Shown in pieces: positions 39,823-49,800 of a stretch of 64,000 nt of DNA; the stretch's first letter is position 1, and every line of letters starts with the position of its first letter. This DNA comes from an uncultured Pelagibacteraceae bacterium (GTDB lineage Bacteria; Pseudomonadota; Alphaproteobacteria; Pelagibacterales; Pelagibacteraceae): positions 27,557 through 91,556 of the forward strand of contig CACGPY010000002.1 in assembly GCA_902575095.1 (NCBI GenBank), in the 5' to 3' direction. Position numbers and translations under genes: made by a program. The notes beneath the pieces are model-generated. The model was given only the letters and a program-made list of their open reading frames with translations. It was not told where the DNA came from and did no database searches.

Positions 39823-40484
39823 ATATTTAATATTTTTAAGAGTTTAGCAGCAGCATTTTGTTGCGCATTTTTTTTTGATGATCCTACACCAATAATCTTT
39901 TTTGAATTTGGGATTTGTACCTCTGTTTTAAATAAAGGTTTATGTTGAGGTCCAGTTTTTTTTAAAGAAACATATGTAGGAAGTTCTTTAAATTTTTTTA
40001 AACTAAATTCTTGAAGTTTAGTTTTAGAGTCAATTAAAGTAACTGCAGATTTAAGTAAATATTCTTCCCAGAAACTAAGAATAAATTTTTCAACAGATTT
40101 AAGTCCACCGTCTAAATATATAGCACCGACTATTGCCTCTAAACAATCGCTACTTATTTTATCTGCAGACCTTTCAAGTTTTTTATGCGATGATCCTAAC
40201 AAAATAAATTTTTTAAGATTGATTTTCTTTGCAATAAGCGAACACGTTTTTTTATTAACTAAATTAGCATATTTTTTATCGATTATTCCCTCTTTTTCAT
40301 CAGGATATTTCTCCAAAAGTTTCTCAGAAATAACTAAACCTAAAACTCTATCACCTAAAAATTCTAATTTTTCATTATTGATAATATTATTGAAGCTTTT
40401 ATGGGTTAATGCTTTTTCTAATATAAAGGATTTTTTAAAATTATACTTTATAATTTTTTCAAGTTCTTTAAATTTTTTTTCCAT
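39819..40484 (-). CDS. rnc: Ribonuclease III
   Basis: LTHKSFNNIINNEKLEFLGDRVLGLVISEKL, DCLEAIVGAIYLDGGL; C-terminal dsRBD. Confidence 0.96.
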   Translation of the reverse strand: MEKKFKELEKIIKYNFKKSFILEKALTHKSFNNIINNEKLEFLGDRVLGLVISEKLLEKYPDEKEGIIDKKYANLVNKKTCSLIAKKINLKKFILLGSSHKKLERSADKISSDCLEAIVGAIYLDGGLKSVEKFILSFWEEYLLKSAVTLIDSKTKLQEFSLKKFKELPTYVSLKKTGPQHKPLFKTEVQIPNSKKIIGVGSSKKNAQQNAAAKLLKILNI

Positions 40485-41224
40485 TATAGTTTTTTAAATA
40501 ATCTTTCAAATCTAAATGATTTATTTATATTCCAAAATTTTAACAAACTACTAGTGTTAGTATCGTTAGAAAAAAAAATCAATTTAGCTTCACCGACTAA
40601 ATTTATATAATTTACATACCCAACACTATCTAAATACCTGCTATCTTTTGAGCAGTCTCTATTATCACCAAGCAAAAAATAGTGATCTTTGGGTACCTTA
40701 AATACTTTGGAATTTTGTAGAGATCCTCTTTTTTTATAAGAAACTAAATGTTCTAAACCATTAGGAAGTGTTTCAATAAATGTATTTGTTTCTAACAAAA
40801 AATTTCCACATCTTATTAATTTTTCATTATCTATTTTTTGCCTTGATACTTTCCTGTTATTGATAAATAGATCTCCATCAATAAATTGAATTGTATCTCC
40901 AGGCATCCCTATTAATCTTTTAATATAGTCAGTTCTATTATCTGCTGGAGTTTTGAAAACAACCAAATCACCTCTTTCAGGTGCTTTTGAAAAAAAACGT
41001 TCGTCAGATAAATTAGGACTAAATGGAAAAGAATGTTTACTGTAACCATAAGTATATTTTGCAACAAATATTCTATCTCCAACTAATAAAGTTGGTTCCA
41101 TAGACGACGAAGGGATATAAAAAGGCTGGAATAGAATTGATCTTATCAAGACTGCTATTATTAGGGCTACTGTAAGAGTTTTTATGTTATCATAAATTAT
41201 ATAAATTAATTTCTTAATATTCAT
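40484..41224 (-). CDS. lepB: Signal peptidase I
   Basis: FYIPSSSMEPTLLVGDRIFVAKYTYGYS, DYIKRLIGMPGDTI, FLLGDNRDCSKDSR. Confidence 0.96.
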   Translation of the reverse strand: MNIKKLIYIIYDNIKTLTVALIIAVLIRSILFQPFYIPSSSMEPTLLVGDRIFVAKYTYGYSKHSFPFSPNLSDERFFSKAPERGDLVVFKTPADNRTDYIKRLIGMPGDTIQFIDGDLFINNRKVSRQKIDNEKLIRCGNFLLETNTFIETLPNGLEHLVSYKKRGSLQNSKVFKVPKDHYFLLGDNRDCSKDSRYLDSVGYVNYINLVGEAKLIFFSNDTNTSSLLKFWNINKSFRFERLFKKL

Positions 41225-41604
41225 AAAGAGATTGTTACAAACGCCATTGCATATTTTTTTTCATCTGAAAGAGAGAGAGAAATTTTAGTTTTTTTTCCTC
41301 TAAATTTCTTATTTATTATTTTTTTGGTATTCCCAATTATATTGATATATGGTTTTCCTGATTTTTTATTAAGAACAACTATTTCATTAAAACATATACC
41401 ATTAGAAATACCTGTGCCTAAAGCTTTTGAGAAAGCTTCTTTTGCAGCAAATCTTTTAGCAAAACAACTAGAACTGTTAATTATCTTCTTGCATTTTGAA
41501 ATTTCTTTTTCATTAAAAATTCTTTTAAGAAAATTTTTATTTTTTAAAGATTTTTTAATTCTATAAATTTTGACAATATCTGTTCCTATGCCAAAAATTT
41601 TCAT
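41221..41604 (-). CDS. acpS: Holo-[acyl-carrier-protein] synthase
   Basis: IFGIGTDIVKIYRIKKSL, FAKRFAAKEAFSKALGTGI, ISLSLSDEKKYAMAFV. Confidence 0.94.
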   Translation of the reverse strand: MKIFGIGTDIVKIYRIKKSLKNKNFLKRIFNEKEISKCKKIINSSSCFAKRFAAKEAFSKALGTGISNGICFNEIVVLNKKSGKPYINIIGNTKKIINKKFRGKKTKISLSLSDEKKYAMAFVTISL

Positions 41605-42326
41605 GATTTTAAAATTTTTTTAAATTTTCTAATAGTTTGAGGTAAACCTGAAAAAATCGACTCCCCGATTAAAAAATGTCCAATATTATATTCATGAATA
41701 CCTTTAATTTTAGTTAGAATCCTCGCAGAAGTAAAAGTTAGCCCATGACCGGCATGAACCTCTAAACCTAATTCATTGCCTTTGTTAACTGCATTTCTAA
41801 TTCTCTTTAATTCATTCTTATAATTATTTTTTTTGTTTATAAGATTACAAAGTTTACCAGTGTGTATTTCTACACAATTAACATCTAACTCTTTTGCTTG
41901 ATTTAAATCTTTTAGATTTGGTTCAATAAAAAGACTAACACGAGAATTATTTTTCTTAAGTTTTTTAATTAATAGTTTTAAGAATTTTTGATTATGACTC
42001 AAATTTAAACCACCTTCTGTTGTAATTTCTTTTCTTTTTTCAGGGACTATACATATAAATGGAGGCTTGCTAATTGTCGCTATTTTAAGCATTTCCTTTG
42101 TAGCTGCAATTTCAAGGTTTAGTGGTATTTTCAATTTCTTAATAATTCTCTTAAGGTCAAACTCATTAATATGTCGCCTATCTTCCCTCAAATGGATAGT
42201 GACAGAGTCTGCTCCATTTTTTTCGGCTAACATAGCTGCTCTTAGTGGACTAGGATAGTTCTCACCTCTAGCATTTCTCACAGTTGCAACATGGTCGATA
42301 TTTACACCAAGTCTAATTCTTGTCAT
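41601..42326 (-). CDS. pdxJ: Pyridoxine 5'-phosphate synthase
   Basis: RLGVNIDHVATVRNARGENYPSPLRAAMLAEKNGADSVTIHLREDRRHI. Confidence 0.97.
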   Translation of the reverse strand: MTRIRLGVNIDHVATVRNARGENYPSPLRAAMLAEKNGADSVTIHLREDRRHINEFDLKRIIKKLKIPLNLEIAATKEMLKIATISKPPFICIVPEKRKEITTEGGLNLSHNQKFLKLLIKKLKKNNSRVSLFIEPNLKDLNQAKELDVNCVEIHTGKLCNLINKKNNYKNELKRIRNAVNKGNELGLEVHAGHGLTFTSARILTKIKGIHEYNIGHFLIGESIFSGLPQTIRKFKKILKS

Positions 42327-42907
42327 TAAAGGTTTCTACTTCCAGGTTTTATAGCTTCTAAAGATAATAAGTCTTTTGGCAAATTGTCCTTATTGTAGGT
42401 TGGAATATTTAATTTTACTTGAGAAATAATTTTTTCTTTAATTTCTGATTTACCATTTGACCTATCTATAATACAAGCATAACCAATTATATTACCTTTA
42501 TTTATTTTTACTAATTTTGAGCATTCTAAACTGGACTTCCCAGTTGTGATAACGTCTTCTACAATAAGAACTTTATCTCCCTCATTTATTTTAAAGCCTC
42601 TTCTAAGTTTAAATTCGCCATTTACTCTTTCAGTAAAAATAGCTTCTTTATTTAAAATTTTTCCTAGTTCATATCCAACAATTAATCCTCCCATTGCGGG
42701 AGATAGTATTACATCAAAATCGTTAAATTCTTTATCAATTTTACTAGCAAGAGACTCGCATATTTTTTTTGCATGTCTTGGTTTACTCATTAATTGAGCG
42801 CATTGAACATATTTAGGACTATGTAAACCAGAAGAAAGTATGAAATGACCTTCGATTAAAGCGTTAGTTTCTTTTAAAATTTTCAAAGATTCTTCTAATG
42901 AAAGCAT
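42326..42907 (-). CDS. pyrE: Orotate phosphoribosyltransferase
   Basis: GHFILSSGLHSPKYVQCAQLM, VILSPAMGGLIVGYELGK, VLIVEDVITTGKSSLE. Confidence 0.96.
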   Translation of the reverse strand: MLSLEESLKILKETNALIEGHFILSSGLHSPKYVQCAQLMSKPRHAKKICESLASKIDKEFNDFDVILSPAMGGLIVGYELGKILNKEAIFTERVNGEFKLRRGFKINEGDKVLIVEDVITTGKSSLECSKLVKINKGNIIGYACIIDRSNGKSEIKEKIISQVKLNIPTYNKDNLPKDLLSLEAIKPGSRNL

Positions 42908-44627
42908 TTTTTTTCTGTTTATGTCGAATTATTTTAAAATTTAAATTACTCTGCTTTATTTGACTTATCAAGTTTGTAAAATTTTTCAAATCTTTAATTT
43001 GAAGGTCGATTGAAAAAGTAAGATGTTCTTTTTTTCTCTTAATTATTTCTAAATTTATGATATTTCCTTTATTTAGCCCGATAAGAGAAGTAATGTGACC
43101 AAGAACACCTGGCTTATGTGGCAAATCAACTTCTAGGGTACTTGAATAATTTTTTTCAACAATATTCGAGTTTTCTGTTGACTTATCTTGCCAGTATCTA
43201 CGAATAGCAGAACGAGCTTTACCTGTAGTAGAAGAGGATAACCAATGTAAAGATGGTGATGCATTCTTAGAAGTCTCTATATTTACAAGATCTCCATTTT
43301 TCAAAATAGTTTGCAGCGTTGAATGTTGGCCATTAACTGTGCAACCAATGGCACTGTTACCTATTTTTGTATGAACAGCATACGCAAAATCTATTGGTGT
43401 TGCTTTTTTTGGTAATTTAATTACCGCCCCTTTTGGTGTAAAACAAAAAACGTTTTCTTGAAACATTTGTAACTTTGTAAACTCGTAATAATGTTCAGGA
43501 CTGGTTCCGGCCTCTATAATTTCAACTAAATCTCTTAACCAATCGTATTCCTTCCAAGAAAGTTCAGAAAATTTTTCTGATGACTTGTATTTCCAATGAG
43601 AAGCTATTCCTCTTTGCGCAAACTCATGCATTTCATGTGTTCTTATTTGTATTTCTATCCTGTTTTTTTTTGGACCAATTACTGCTGTATGTAATGATTT
43701 ATAATTATTAATTTTTGGTGTTGAAATATAATCTTTAAATTTACCTGGGATTGTTGAAAATCTACTATGGAAAATCCCAAGCGTTTTATAACAGTCTTCT
43801 ATGTTTTTAACTATAACTCTAAAACCAATTATATCGGTAAGTTGTTCAAGTGATATTTTTTTATTTTGAATTTTTCTCCAAATAGAAAATGGAGTTTTTT
43901 CACGGCCAGTAATAATGGCTGTAATTCCATTATCTTTTAATAGCTCAATTAATTCTTGTGAAATAAATTTAAAAGTATCTTCCGTATTATTTTTAATAAA
44001 GTTTAATCTTTCTAAAATTAAATCTCTCGCTGGCTTATTTAAGACAGAAAAAGATAAATCTTCAAGTTCATCACGAATTCTGTTCATTCCCATTCTATCA
44101 GCTAATGGAGCATAAATTTCCATTGTTTCTTTAGCTTTTCTTATGATCTTGTCTTTATCTTTTACAAATTGGATAGTTCGCATGTTATGCAATCTGTCAG
44201 CTAATTTTACAAGCAAAACTCTAATATCCTTAGACGTAGCAAGTATTAATTTTCTGAAATTTTCCGCTTTTGAGTCACTAGATGCTTTATTTTCTAATGC
44301 AGAAATTTTGGTTACACCTTCTACTAGATTTGCAACTTCTTCGCCAAACTCTTTTTTAACTGTTTCATAAGTCACTTTGGTATCTTCTATGGTATCATGT
44401 AGCAAACCTGTAGTTATGGTTGCGCTATCTAATTTTAATTCTGTTAAAATTTTAGCAACAGCGACTGGATGTATAATATAAGGAACTCCTTCATCCCTCT
44501 TTTGATTTTGGTGAGCTTCTAAAGCAAAATTATAGGCTTTATTTAGTGACTCTGAATTTAAAAATCTGTTGTATGACTTAATTTGATCAATTAATTCATT
44601 ATTATTAATCATATTCGATATTAACAT
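42864..44627 (-). CDS. RelA/SpoT-family bifunctional (p)ppGpp synthetase/hydrolase, short form
   Basis: HD domain GLLHDTIEDT...LVKLADRLHNMRT; synthetase DIIGFRVIV...NYKSLHTAVIGP; TGS VFCFTPKGAVIKLPKKATPIDFAYAVHTKIG; C-terminal ACT. Confidence 0.94.
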   Translation of the reverse strand: MLISNMINNNELIDQIKSYNRFLNSESLNKAYNFALEAHQNQKRDEGVPYIIHPVAVAKILTELKLDSATITTGLLHDTIEDTKVTYETVKKEFGEEVANLVEGVTKISALENKASSDSKAENFRKLILATSKDIRVLLVKLADRLHNMRTIQFVKDKDKIIRKAKETMEIYAPLADRMGMNRIRDELEDLSFSVLNKPARDLILERLNFIKNNTEDTFKFISQELIELLKDNGITAIITGREKTPFSIWRKIQNKKISLEQLTDIIGFRVIVKNIEDCYKTLGIFHSRFSTIPGKFKDYISTPKINNYKSLHTAVIGPKKNRIEIQIRTHEMHEFAQRGIASHWKYKSSEKFSELSWKEYDWLRDLVEIIEAGTSPEHYYEFTKLQMFQENVFCFTPKGAVIKLPKKATPIDFAYAVHTKIGNSAIGCTVNGQHSTLQTILKNGDLVNIETSKNASPSLHWLSSSTTGKARSAIRRYWQDKSTENSNIVEKNYSSTLEVDLPHKPGVLGHITSLIGLNKGNIINLEIIKRKKEHLTFSIDLQIKDLKNFTNLISQIKQSNLNFKIIRHKQKKNAFIRRIFENFKRN

Positions 44628-45123
44628 TTTTCTTCAGTCTTGTAATCTCAATCCTGAATTTTTGACTAAGTTTATTTATCAAAAATTGGGCATTTTTCTT
44701 AAAAATTGGATGAAACCAATTAGGATCAATTTGTAAAATTGGGTATAAAACAAAATTTCTTAAATGACATTTTGGATGAGGTAAAATCAATTTATCGGTT
44801 TTTTTAATTTTGCTATTAAAATCAACAATATCTATATCAATTACTCTAGGATCATTTTTAACTGTTTTAATTCTTCCTAATTTTTTTTCAATTTTTTTAA
44901 TCTCATTTAATAGATCAAAATAATCCTTATAATAGTCTACAATTATTCCTACATTCAAAAATTTAGGAAAATTTCGATTTGGATATGAAGGCGTTTCATA
45001 AAAATTTGAAATTTTTTTAACATTGATTTTTGAATTAGTTAAAAAATTAATAGCTAAGGAAATATTATCAAATCTAGATCCATGTTTTGAATTTAAATTT
45101 GACCCAATATTTAAATGTATCAT
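44605..45123 (-). CDS. folK: 2-amino-4-hydroxy-6-hydroxymethyldihydropteridine pyrophosphokinase
   Basis: [70 protein letters not shown]. Confidence 0.93.
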   Translation of the reverse strand: MIHLNIGSNLNSKHGSRFDNISLAINFLTNSKINVKKISNFYETPSYPNRNFPKFLNVGIIVDYYKDYFDLLNEIKKIEKKLGRIKTVKNDPRVIDIDIVDFNSKIKKTDKLILPHPKCHLRNFVLYPILQIDPNWFHPIFKKNAQFLINKLSQKFRIEITRLKKNVNIEYD

Positions 45124-45593
45124 TTGTTGTTCTTACTTAGCAATCTCGCCTTTTCTCTATTCCAGTCTCTAGTTTTTTTTACTTGTCTCTTATCAAATAG
45201 TTTTTTACCTTTTGCTACTGCTATCTCTATTTTTACCTTGCCCTTTAAAAAATATAGTTTTGTTGGTATTAAAGTTAAACCGTCTTGATTGATTCTACCA
45301 ATGAGTTTATTTATTTCTTTTCTATTTAACAATAATTTTCTGTCGCTCTTTGGATTGTGATTATTGTATGACGATTGTCGATATAAAGGTATATGAGAAT
45401 TTATTAAAAATAATTCTCCGTTATTGTCGACTGCATAAGAGTCAGCTATACTTCCTTTTCCATCTCTAAGTGATTTTACCTCAGATCCTTTTAAAACTAT
45501 TCCAGCTTCTAATACCTCTAAAAAAAAATAATTAAAACTTGCTTTTCGATTCAAGCAGATTATTTTTTGCCCGGGTACTAATTTTTGTTTCAT
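45120..45593 (-). CDS. smpB: SsrA-binding protein SmpB
   Basis: [41 protein letters not shown]-terminal [23 protein letters not shown]. Confidence 0.97.
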   Translation of the reverse strand: MKQKLVPGQKIICLNRKASFNYFFLEVLEAGIVLKGSEVKSLRDGKGSIADSYAVDNNGELFLINSHIPLYRQSSYNNHNPKSDRKLLLNRKEINKLIGRINQDGLTLIPTKLYFLKGKVKIEIAVAKGKKLFDKRQVKKTRDWNREKARLLSKNNK

Positions 45594-46462
45594 TAAAGTA
45601 ACTTGGCTACTTTAAGAGCATCTGAAACTTTCTTTTTTGTTTCTTCTTTAATCTCGACCAGAGGCAATCTTACAGTTGGTTTGCACATTCCTAGAAGTGA
45701 AGCAGCATATTTAACAGGAGATGGATTGCTCTCAATAAATAAAGATGTATGCAAAGGTTGAAGTAGTTTGTCTATTTTTGATGCTTTATCGATATTACTT
45801 ACACAAGCTGCTTGAAAATCAGATGAAAGTTTTGCTGCAATATTTGCAGTCACACCAATAGCACCAACTCCCCCTCTTTTATTAAATTCAAAAGCATTAT
45901 CATCATTGCCTGTTAATTGTATAAATTCATTTCCCATAGCTTTTAACTGTAGATCCACCCGGTTTAAATCGCCTGTAGCATCTTTTACCCCTTTAATATT
46001 TTTGAGTTCATATAATCTGGTCATTGTATCTACACTCATGTCTATGACAGATCTTGAAGGAATATTGTAAATAATTATCGGTATACCAACGTTGTCATTA
46101 ATCATTTTATAATGTTGATAAAGACCTTCTTGAGTTGGTTTGTTATAATAAGGTGTCACTACTAACAATGCATCAGATCCAGCCTTTTCAGCAAATTTAG
46201 ATAATTCTATAGCTTCATCTGTAGAGTTAGAACCTGTACCCGCAATAACCGGTATCCTCCCTTTACATTCTTTTACTGCCATTTCGATTATTCTTTTGTG
46301 CTCATTATGAGATAATGTTGGTGACTCGCCAGTGGTTCCTCCAGGCACAATCCCGTTTGTACCACTTTCTAAATGGTAATTGATCAATTTAATATAAGTA
46401 TCCTCACTAAGGTTCTCACCATCAAATGGGGTAATTAAAGCTACAATTGATCCTTTAAGCAT
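45593..46462 (-). CDS. dapA: 4-hydroxy-tetrahydrodipicolinate synthase
   Basis: [73 protein letters not shown]. Confidence 0.97.
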   Translation of the reverse strand: MLKGSIVALITPFDGENLSEDTYIKLINYHLESGTNGIVPGGTTGESPTLSHNEHKRIIEMAVKECKGRIPVIAGTGSNSTDEAIELSKFAEKAGSDALLVVTPYYNKPTQEGLYQHYKMINDNVGIPIIIYNIPSRSVIDMSVDTMTRLYELKNIKGVKDATGDLNRVDLQLKAMGNEFIQLTGNDDNAFEFNKRGGVGAIGVTANIAAKLSSDFQAACVSNIDKASKIDKLLQPLHTSLFIESNPSPVKYAASLLGMCKPTVRLPLVEIKEETKKKVSDALKVAKLL

Positions 46463-46493
46463 AAAACAAAATAAGATAAATAAGTCTTAACTT

Positions 46494-48761
46494 ATGACCA
46501 ATAAATTAATTAGTCTAGTAGTAATAACATTTATTTTATCTATAGGTCATAGTTATTCAGAGGATCAATTCCTTTTCCCTAAAGAAAAACCATCAATATT
46601 TAAAAAAATTAATAAAGACCCAGGAAAGAGTTTTTCAAGTAATCTACCTCAAAAAAAACCTTTAACTAATCAAGAAAAAGAGCAAAAAAAAGATGTTAAT
46701 CAAAAACAGAAAGTGGTTATTGAAGATAAAAAAGTTGATCTTAAAGAAAAAAAAGAAGTAAAAAAAGTTGAAGTAATTAAAAAGAAAAGCTCTTTTGTTT
46801 TTCCACGAAAAAAGCCATCAATTTATAAATCTAAAACTGAGACAGCTGAAAAATCATCAATTTTAAATCAAAAAGATTTTGACAGAGCAAAAGAAACTAT
46901 TCAGTTCATTAAAGATAAAAAGTGGAATAGTGCGTTAAAAAGTTCTGCAAAAGTGAAGGATAGAGAATTTAGAAACCTTATTACTTGGATGCATCTTAAA
47001 ACCACTAGAAATGGTGCCTCATTTGCTGAATATAAAAAATTTATTGAACAAAATGAGGACTACCCAAGGATTAACAGAATAAGATATTTAGCTGAAGAGA
47101 AAATTTATTTACGAAATAATTCTCCAACTTCTGTAATTAATTGGTTTGAAAAATATCCTCCGCTTGGCGGGCTAGGTAAAATAAAGCTAGCCGAAGCTTA
47201 CCTTGAACAAGGTAAAAATGAAAAAGTAAAAGAATTGATAAAAGAAGGTTGGATAACAGCTACTATAAGAAAAAATGATTTAGGCTATTACAGAGCTAAA
47301 TTTAAAAAATTTATTGACTCTGATGATCATATTAAAAGAGCGGATTATTTAGCATGGGAAAAAAAATATTGGGATCTTAAACGAATGCTAAAATATTTAC
47401 CAAAAGATCAAAGAGCTCTTTACAACGCTAGACAGATATTAATGAGTAATTCTTACGGTGTTGATAATGCTATCTCTAAAGTTCCACAATATCTAAAAGA
47501 AGATCCTGGTTTAGAATTTGATAGGCTTAGATGGAGAAATCGAAGAGGAAGATTAGATGGATCTTTAGAAATTTTATATCGAAACTCGTTAAAAACGGAA
47601 AGCCAAATGGTTCGTCCAGATAAATGGTGGGATCAAAGAGAAAGTGTAGTAAGAAGTTTGATTTACAAAAAAAGATATAAAACTGCTTATAAAATTTCAA
47701 GTGAACATGCTTTATCGGCTGGACCATCCTTTGCCGAAGCAGAATGGTTATCTGGATGGATAGCATTAACTTTTTTAAATTCTCCAGAATACGCAATTAA
47801 CCATTTTCAAAATTTTTATAATAATGTTGGGTATCCAATTAGTTTAGCTAGAGGAGCTTATTGGTTGGGGGCTTCATACGAATTACTTGGTGAAGCAGAA
47901 TTATCGAAACAATTTTATTCTGAAGCAGCTAAATTTCCAATGACATATTACGGTCAGCTTGCATTTAATAAAATTAATCCAGGTGGAAATTTTGAACTTA
48001 AAGACCAAAGCTTTTTTGATAGGGAGTATGAAAAAGAATTTAAAAAAAATAAATTAATTAGACATTTAATTTTGTTGAAAGAACTTAATGCTACTCAATT
48101 AGGAAAGGATATTTTCAAACATTTAGCTGATTTAAATATTGAAAAAGGTAGTGAAGTTTTAGCTGCAGATTTGGCCACTAGTCTAGAAAGATATGACTTT
48201 GCTATACAGATTTCAAAAAAGGCATCATATGAAAAAAGATTTTACAATAAATATAACTACCCAATTATTGCAACTCCTAAAGTAATTAATAATAAAAATA
48301 TGCCTAAGTCAGAAGTAATTTTAGCTATCATTAGACAAGAAAGTGAATTTGATAAGAATGCTAACAGCTGGGCTGGTGCACGAGGAATGATGCAGCTTAT
48401 GAAATATACTGCTAAGATTGTTGCTAAACAAGCTAAGCTCCCATATAGCATAAGTGGTTTAACTAGAGATCCTGAATATAATATTAAATTAGGTTCTTAT
48501 TATTTTAATTCATTAATTGAAGATTATAACGGTGTTTATCCTTTTGCTATAGCTGCATACAATGCTGGACCAAATCGTGTTAAAACGTGGAGAAGAGTTA
48601 ATGGAGATCCATCAAAAGGTCAACTATCATATATAAACTGGATCGAACAAATAAGATTTGAAGAGACAAGAAACTATGTACAAAGAGTTTTAGAGAATAT
48701 AAATGTTTACAAGTACATTCTGAGTAAAGAGCCAGTCAAAATTGATAGTTATTTTAATTAA
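46494..48761 (+). CDS. Lytic murein transglycosylase (Slt-type)
   Basis: Signal peptide; C-terminal VILAIIRQESEFDKNANSWAGARGMMQLMKYTAK...AIAAYNAGPNRVKTW. Confidence 0.94.
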   Translation: MTNKLISLVVITFILSIGHSYSEDQFLFPKEKPSIFKKINKDPGKSFSSNLPQKKPLTNQEKEQKKDVNQKQKVVIEDKKVDLKEKKEVKKVEVIKKKSSFVFPRKKPSIYKSKTETAEKSSILNQKDFDRAKETIQFIKDKKWNSALKSSAKVKDREFRNLITWMHLKTTRNGASFAEYKKFIEQNEDYPRINRIRYLAEEKIYLRNNSPTSVINWFEKYPPLGGLGKIKLAEAYLEQGKNEKVKELIKEGWITATIRKNDLGYYRAKFKKFIDSDDHIKRADYLAWEKKYWDLKRMLKYLPKDQRALYNARQILMSNSYGVDNAISKVPQYLKEDPGLEFDRLRWRNRRGRLDGSLEILYRNSLKTESQMVRPDKWWDQRESVVRSLIYKKRYKTAYKISSEHALSAGPSFAEAEWLSGWIALTFLNSPEYAINHFQNFYNNVGYPISLARGAYWLGASYELLGEAELSKQFYSEAAKFPMTYYGQLAFNKINPGGNFELKDQSFFDREYEKEFKKNKLIRHLILLKELNATQLGKDIFKHLADLNIEKGSEVLAADLATSLERYDFAIQISKKASYEKRFYNKYNYPIIATPKVINNKNMPKSEVILAIIRQESEFDKNANSWAGARGMMQLMKYTAKIVAKQAKLPYSISGLTRDPEYNIKLGSYYFNSLIEDYNGVYPFAIAAYNAGPNRVKTWRRVNGDPSKGQLSYINWIEQIRFEETRNYVQRVLENINVYKYILSKEPVKIDSYFN

Positions 48762-48766
48762 TTTTT

Positions 48767-48858
48767 TGGCGGAAGAGGAGAGATTCGAACTCTCGGTACG
48801 ATGTTACTCGTACGGTTAGTTAGCAACCAACTGGTTTAAACCGCTCACCCACTCTTCC
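48767..48858 (-). tRNA. tRNA-Ser (anticodon GCT), long variable arm, CCA encoded
   Basis: GGAAGAGTGGGTGAGCGGTTTAAACCAGTTGGTTGCTAACTAACCGTACGAGTAACATCGTACCGAGAGTTCGAATCTCTCCTCTTCCGCCA; loop TTGCTAA. Confidence 0.96.
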
Positions 48859-48927
48859 TTTTAAATAAGCTAATTTAGTACTAATTATTAATTAATTACC
48901 TTATAAATCAATCAAAAAAATGGTCAA

Positions 48928-49800
48928 ATGAAGAAAAATTTATTTCAAGGAATCTCTTTTACAGTTGGTGCTTCTCTTTGGTGGGGTATAATTGGGGTCA
49001 TATACTTTAAATTTGTATCTTACGCATCCCCTTTAGAATTAACAATTCATAGAACTATTTGGACAGCTCTATTATTAGTTATTACTACATCTTATTATGC
49101 TAAATGGAGTGAATTTAAAAGGATTATAAAAAATAAATTAAATATTTTTATTCTTTTTTTGACTGGCCTACTTGTGTCAATAAATTGGTTTACGTGGCTT
49201 TATGCGGTAAGCACAAATAATTTATTAGACTCAGCTCTAGGTTATTATATTTTTCCAATTTTAAGTGTATTTCTTGGAATAATTTTTTTAAAAGAAAAAT
49301 ACAATCGGAATAAAATTATCTCAGTTATCTTAGTCATTTTAGCATTGATTTACTTTCTAGTAAAACTTGGTGATGTCCCATGGATTGGAATTACTGTAGC
49401 TCTAACATTTAGTTTATATGGTTTAATTAGAAAAAAAGTTAAAGTTTCTTCAGATATAGGTTTGCTCATTGAAACTTTGCTTCTAACACCTATTGCAATA
49501 GTTCTTTTTATTTTTTTAATAAATAATAATTTAAATATTTTTTCCGTAAATGAACCACTGCTTTCTTTTTATTTGTTTTGGGCAGGTTTAATGACTTTAA
49601 TACCTCTGTTTTGGTATACTAAAGGCTTTAAATTAATAGGAATTGGGCCAGCAAGCATGATTTTTTTTCTGACACCGACTGCACAATTTTTCTTAGGATT
49701 GTATTATTTTAATGAACCTTTAGCATTGGATGAACTAATATCATTTATTTTTATTTGGTTGGCTGTAATAATTTATTTAAATGAACTTCGTAAAGAATAA
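48928..49800 (+). CDS. RarD-like EamA-family transporter
   Basis: GASLWWGIIGVIYFKFVSYASPLELTIHRTIWTALLL; multi-TM; PLALDELISFIFIWLAVIIY. Confidence 0.87.
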   Translation: MKKNLFQGISFTVGASLWWGIIGVIYFKFVSYASPLELTIHRTIWTALLLVITTSYYAKWSEFKRIIKNKLNIFILFLTGLLVSINWFTWLYAVSTNNLLDSALGYYIFPILSVFLGIIFLKEKYNRNKIISVILVILALIYFLVKLGDVPWIGITVALTFSLYGLIRKKVKVSSDIGLLIETLLLTPIAIVLFIFLINNNLNIFSVNEPLLSFYLFWAGLMTLIPLFWYTKGFKLIGIGPASMIFFLTPTAQFFLGLYYFNEPLALDELISFIFIWLAVIIYLNELRKE

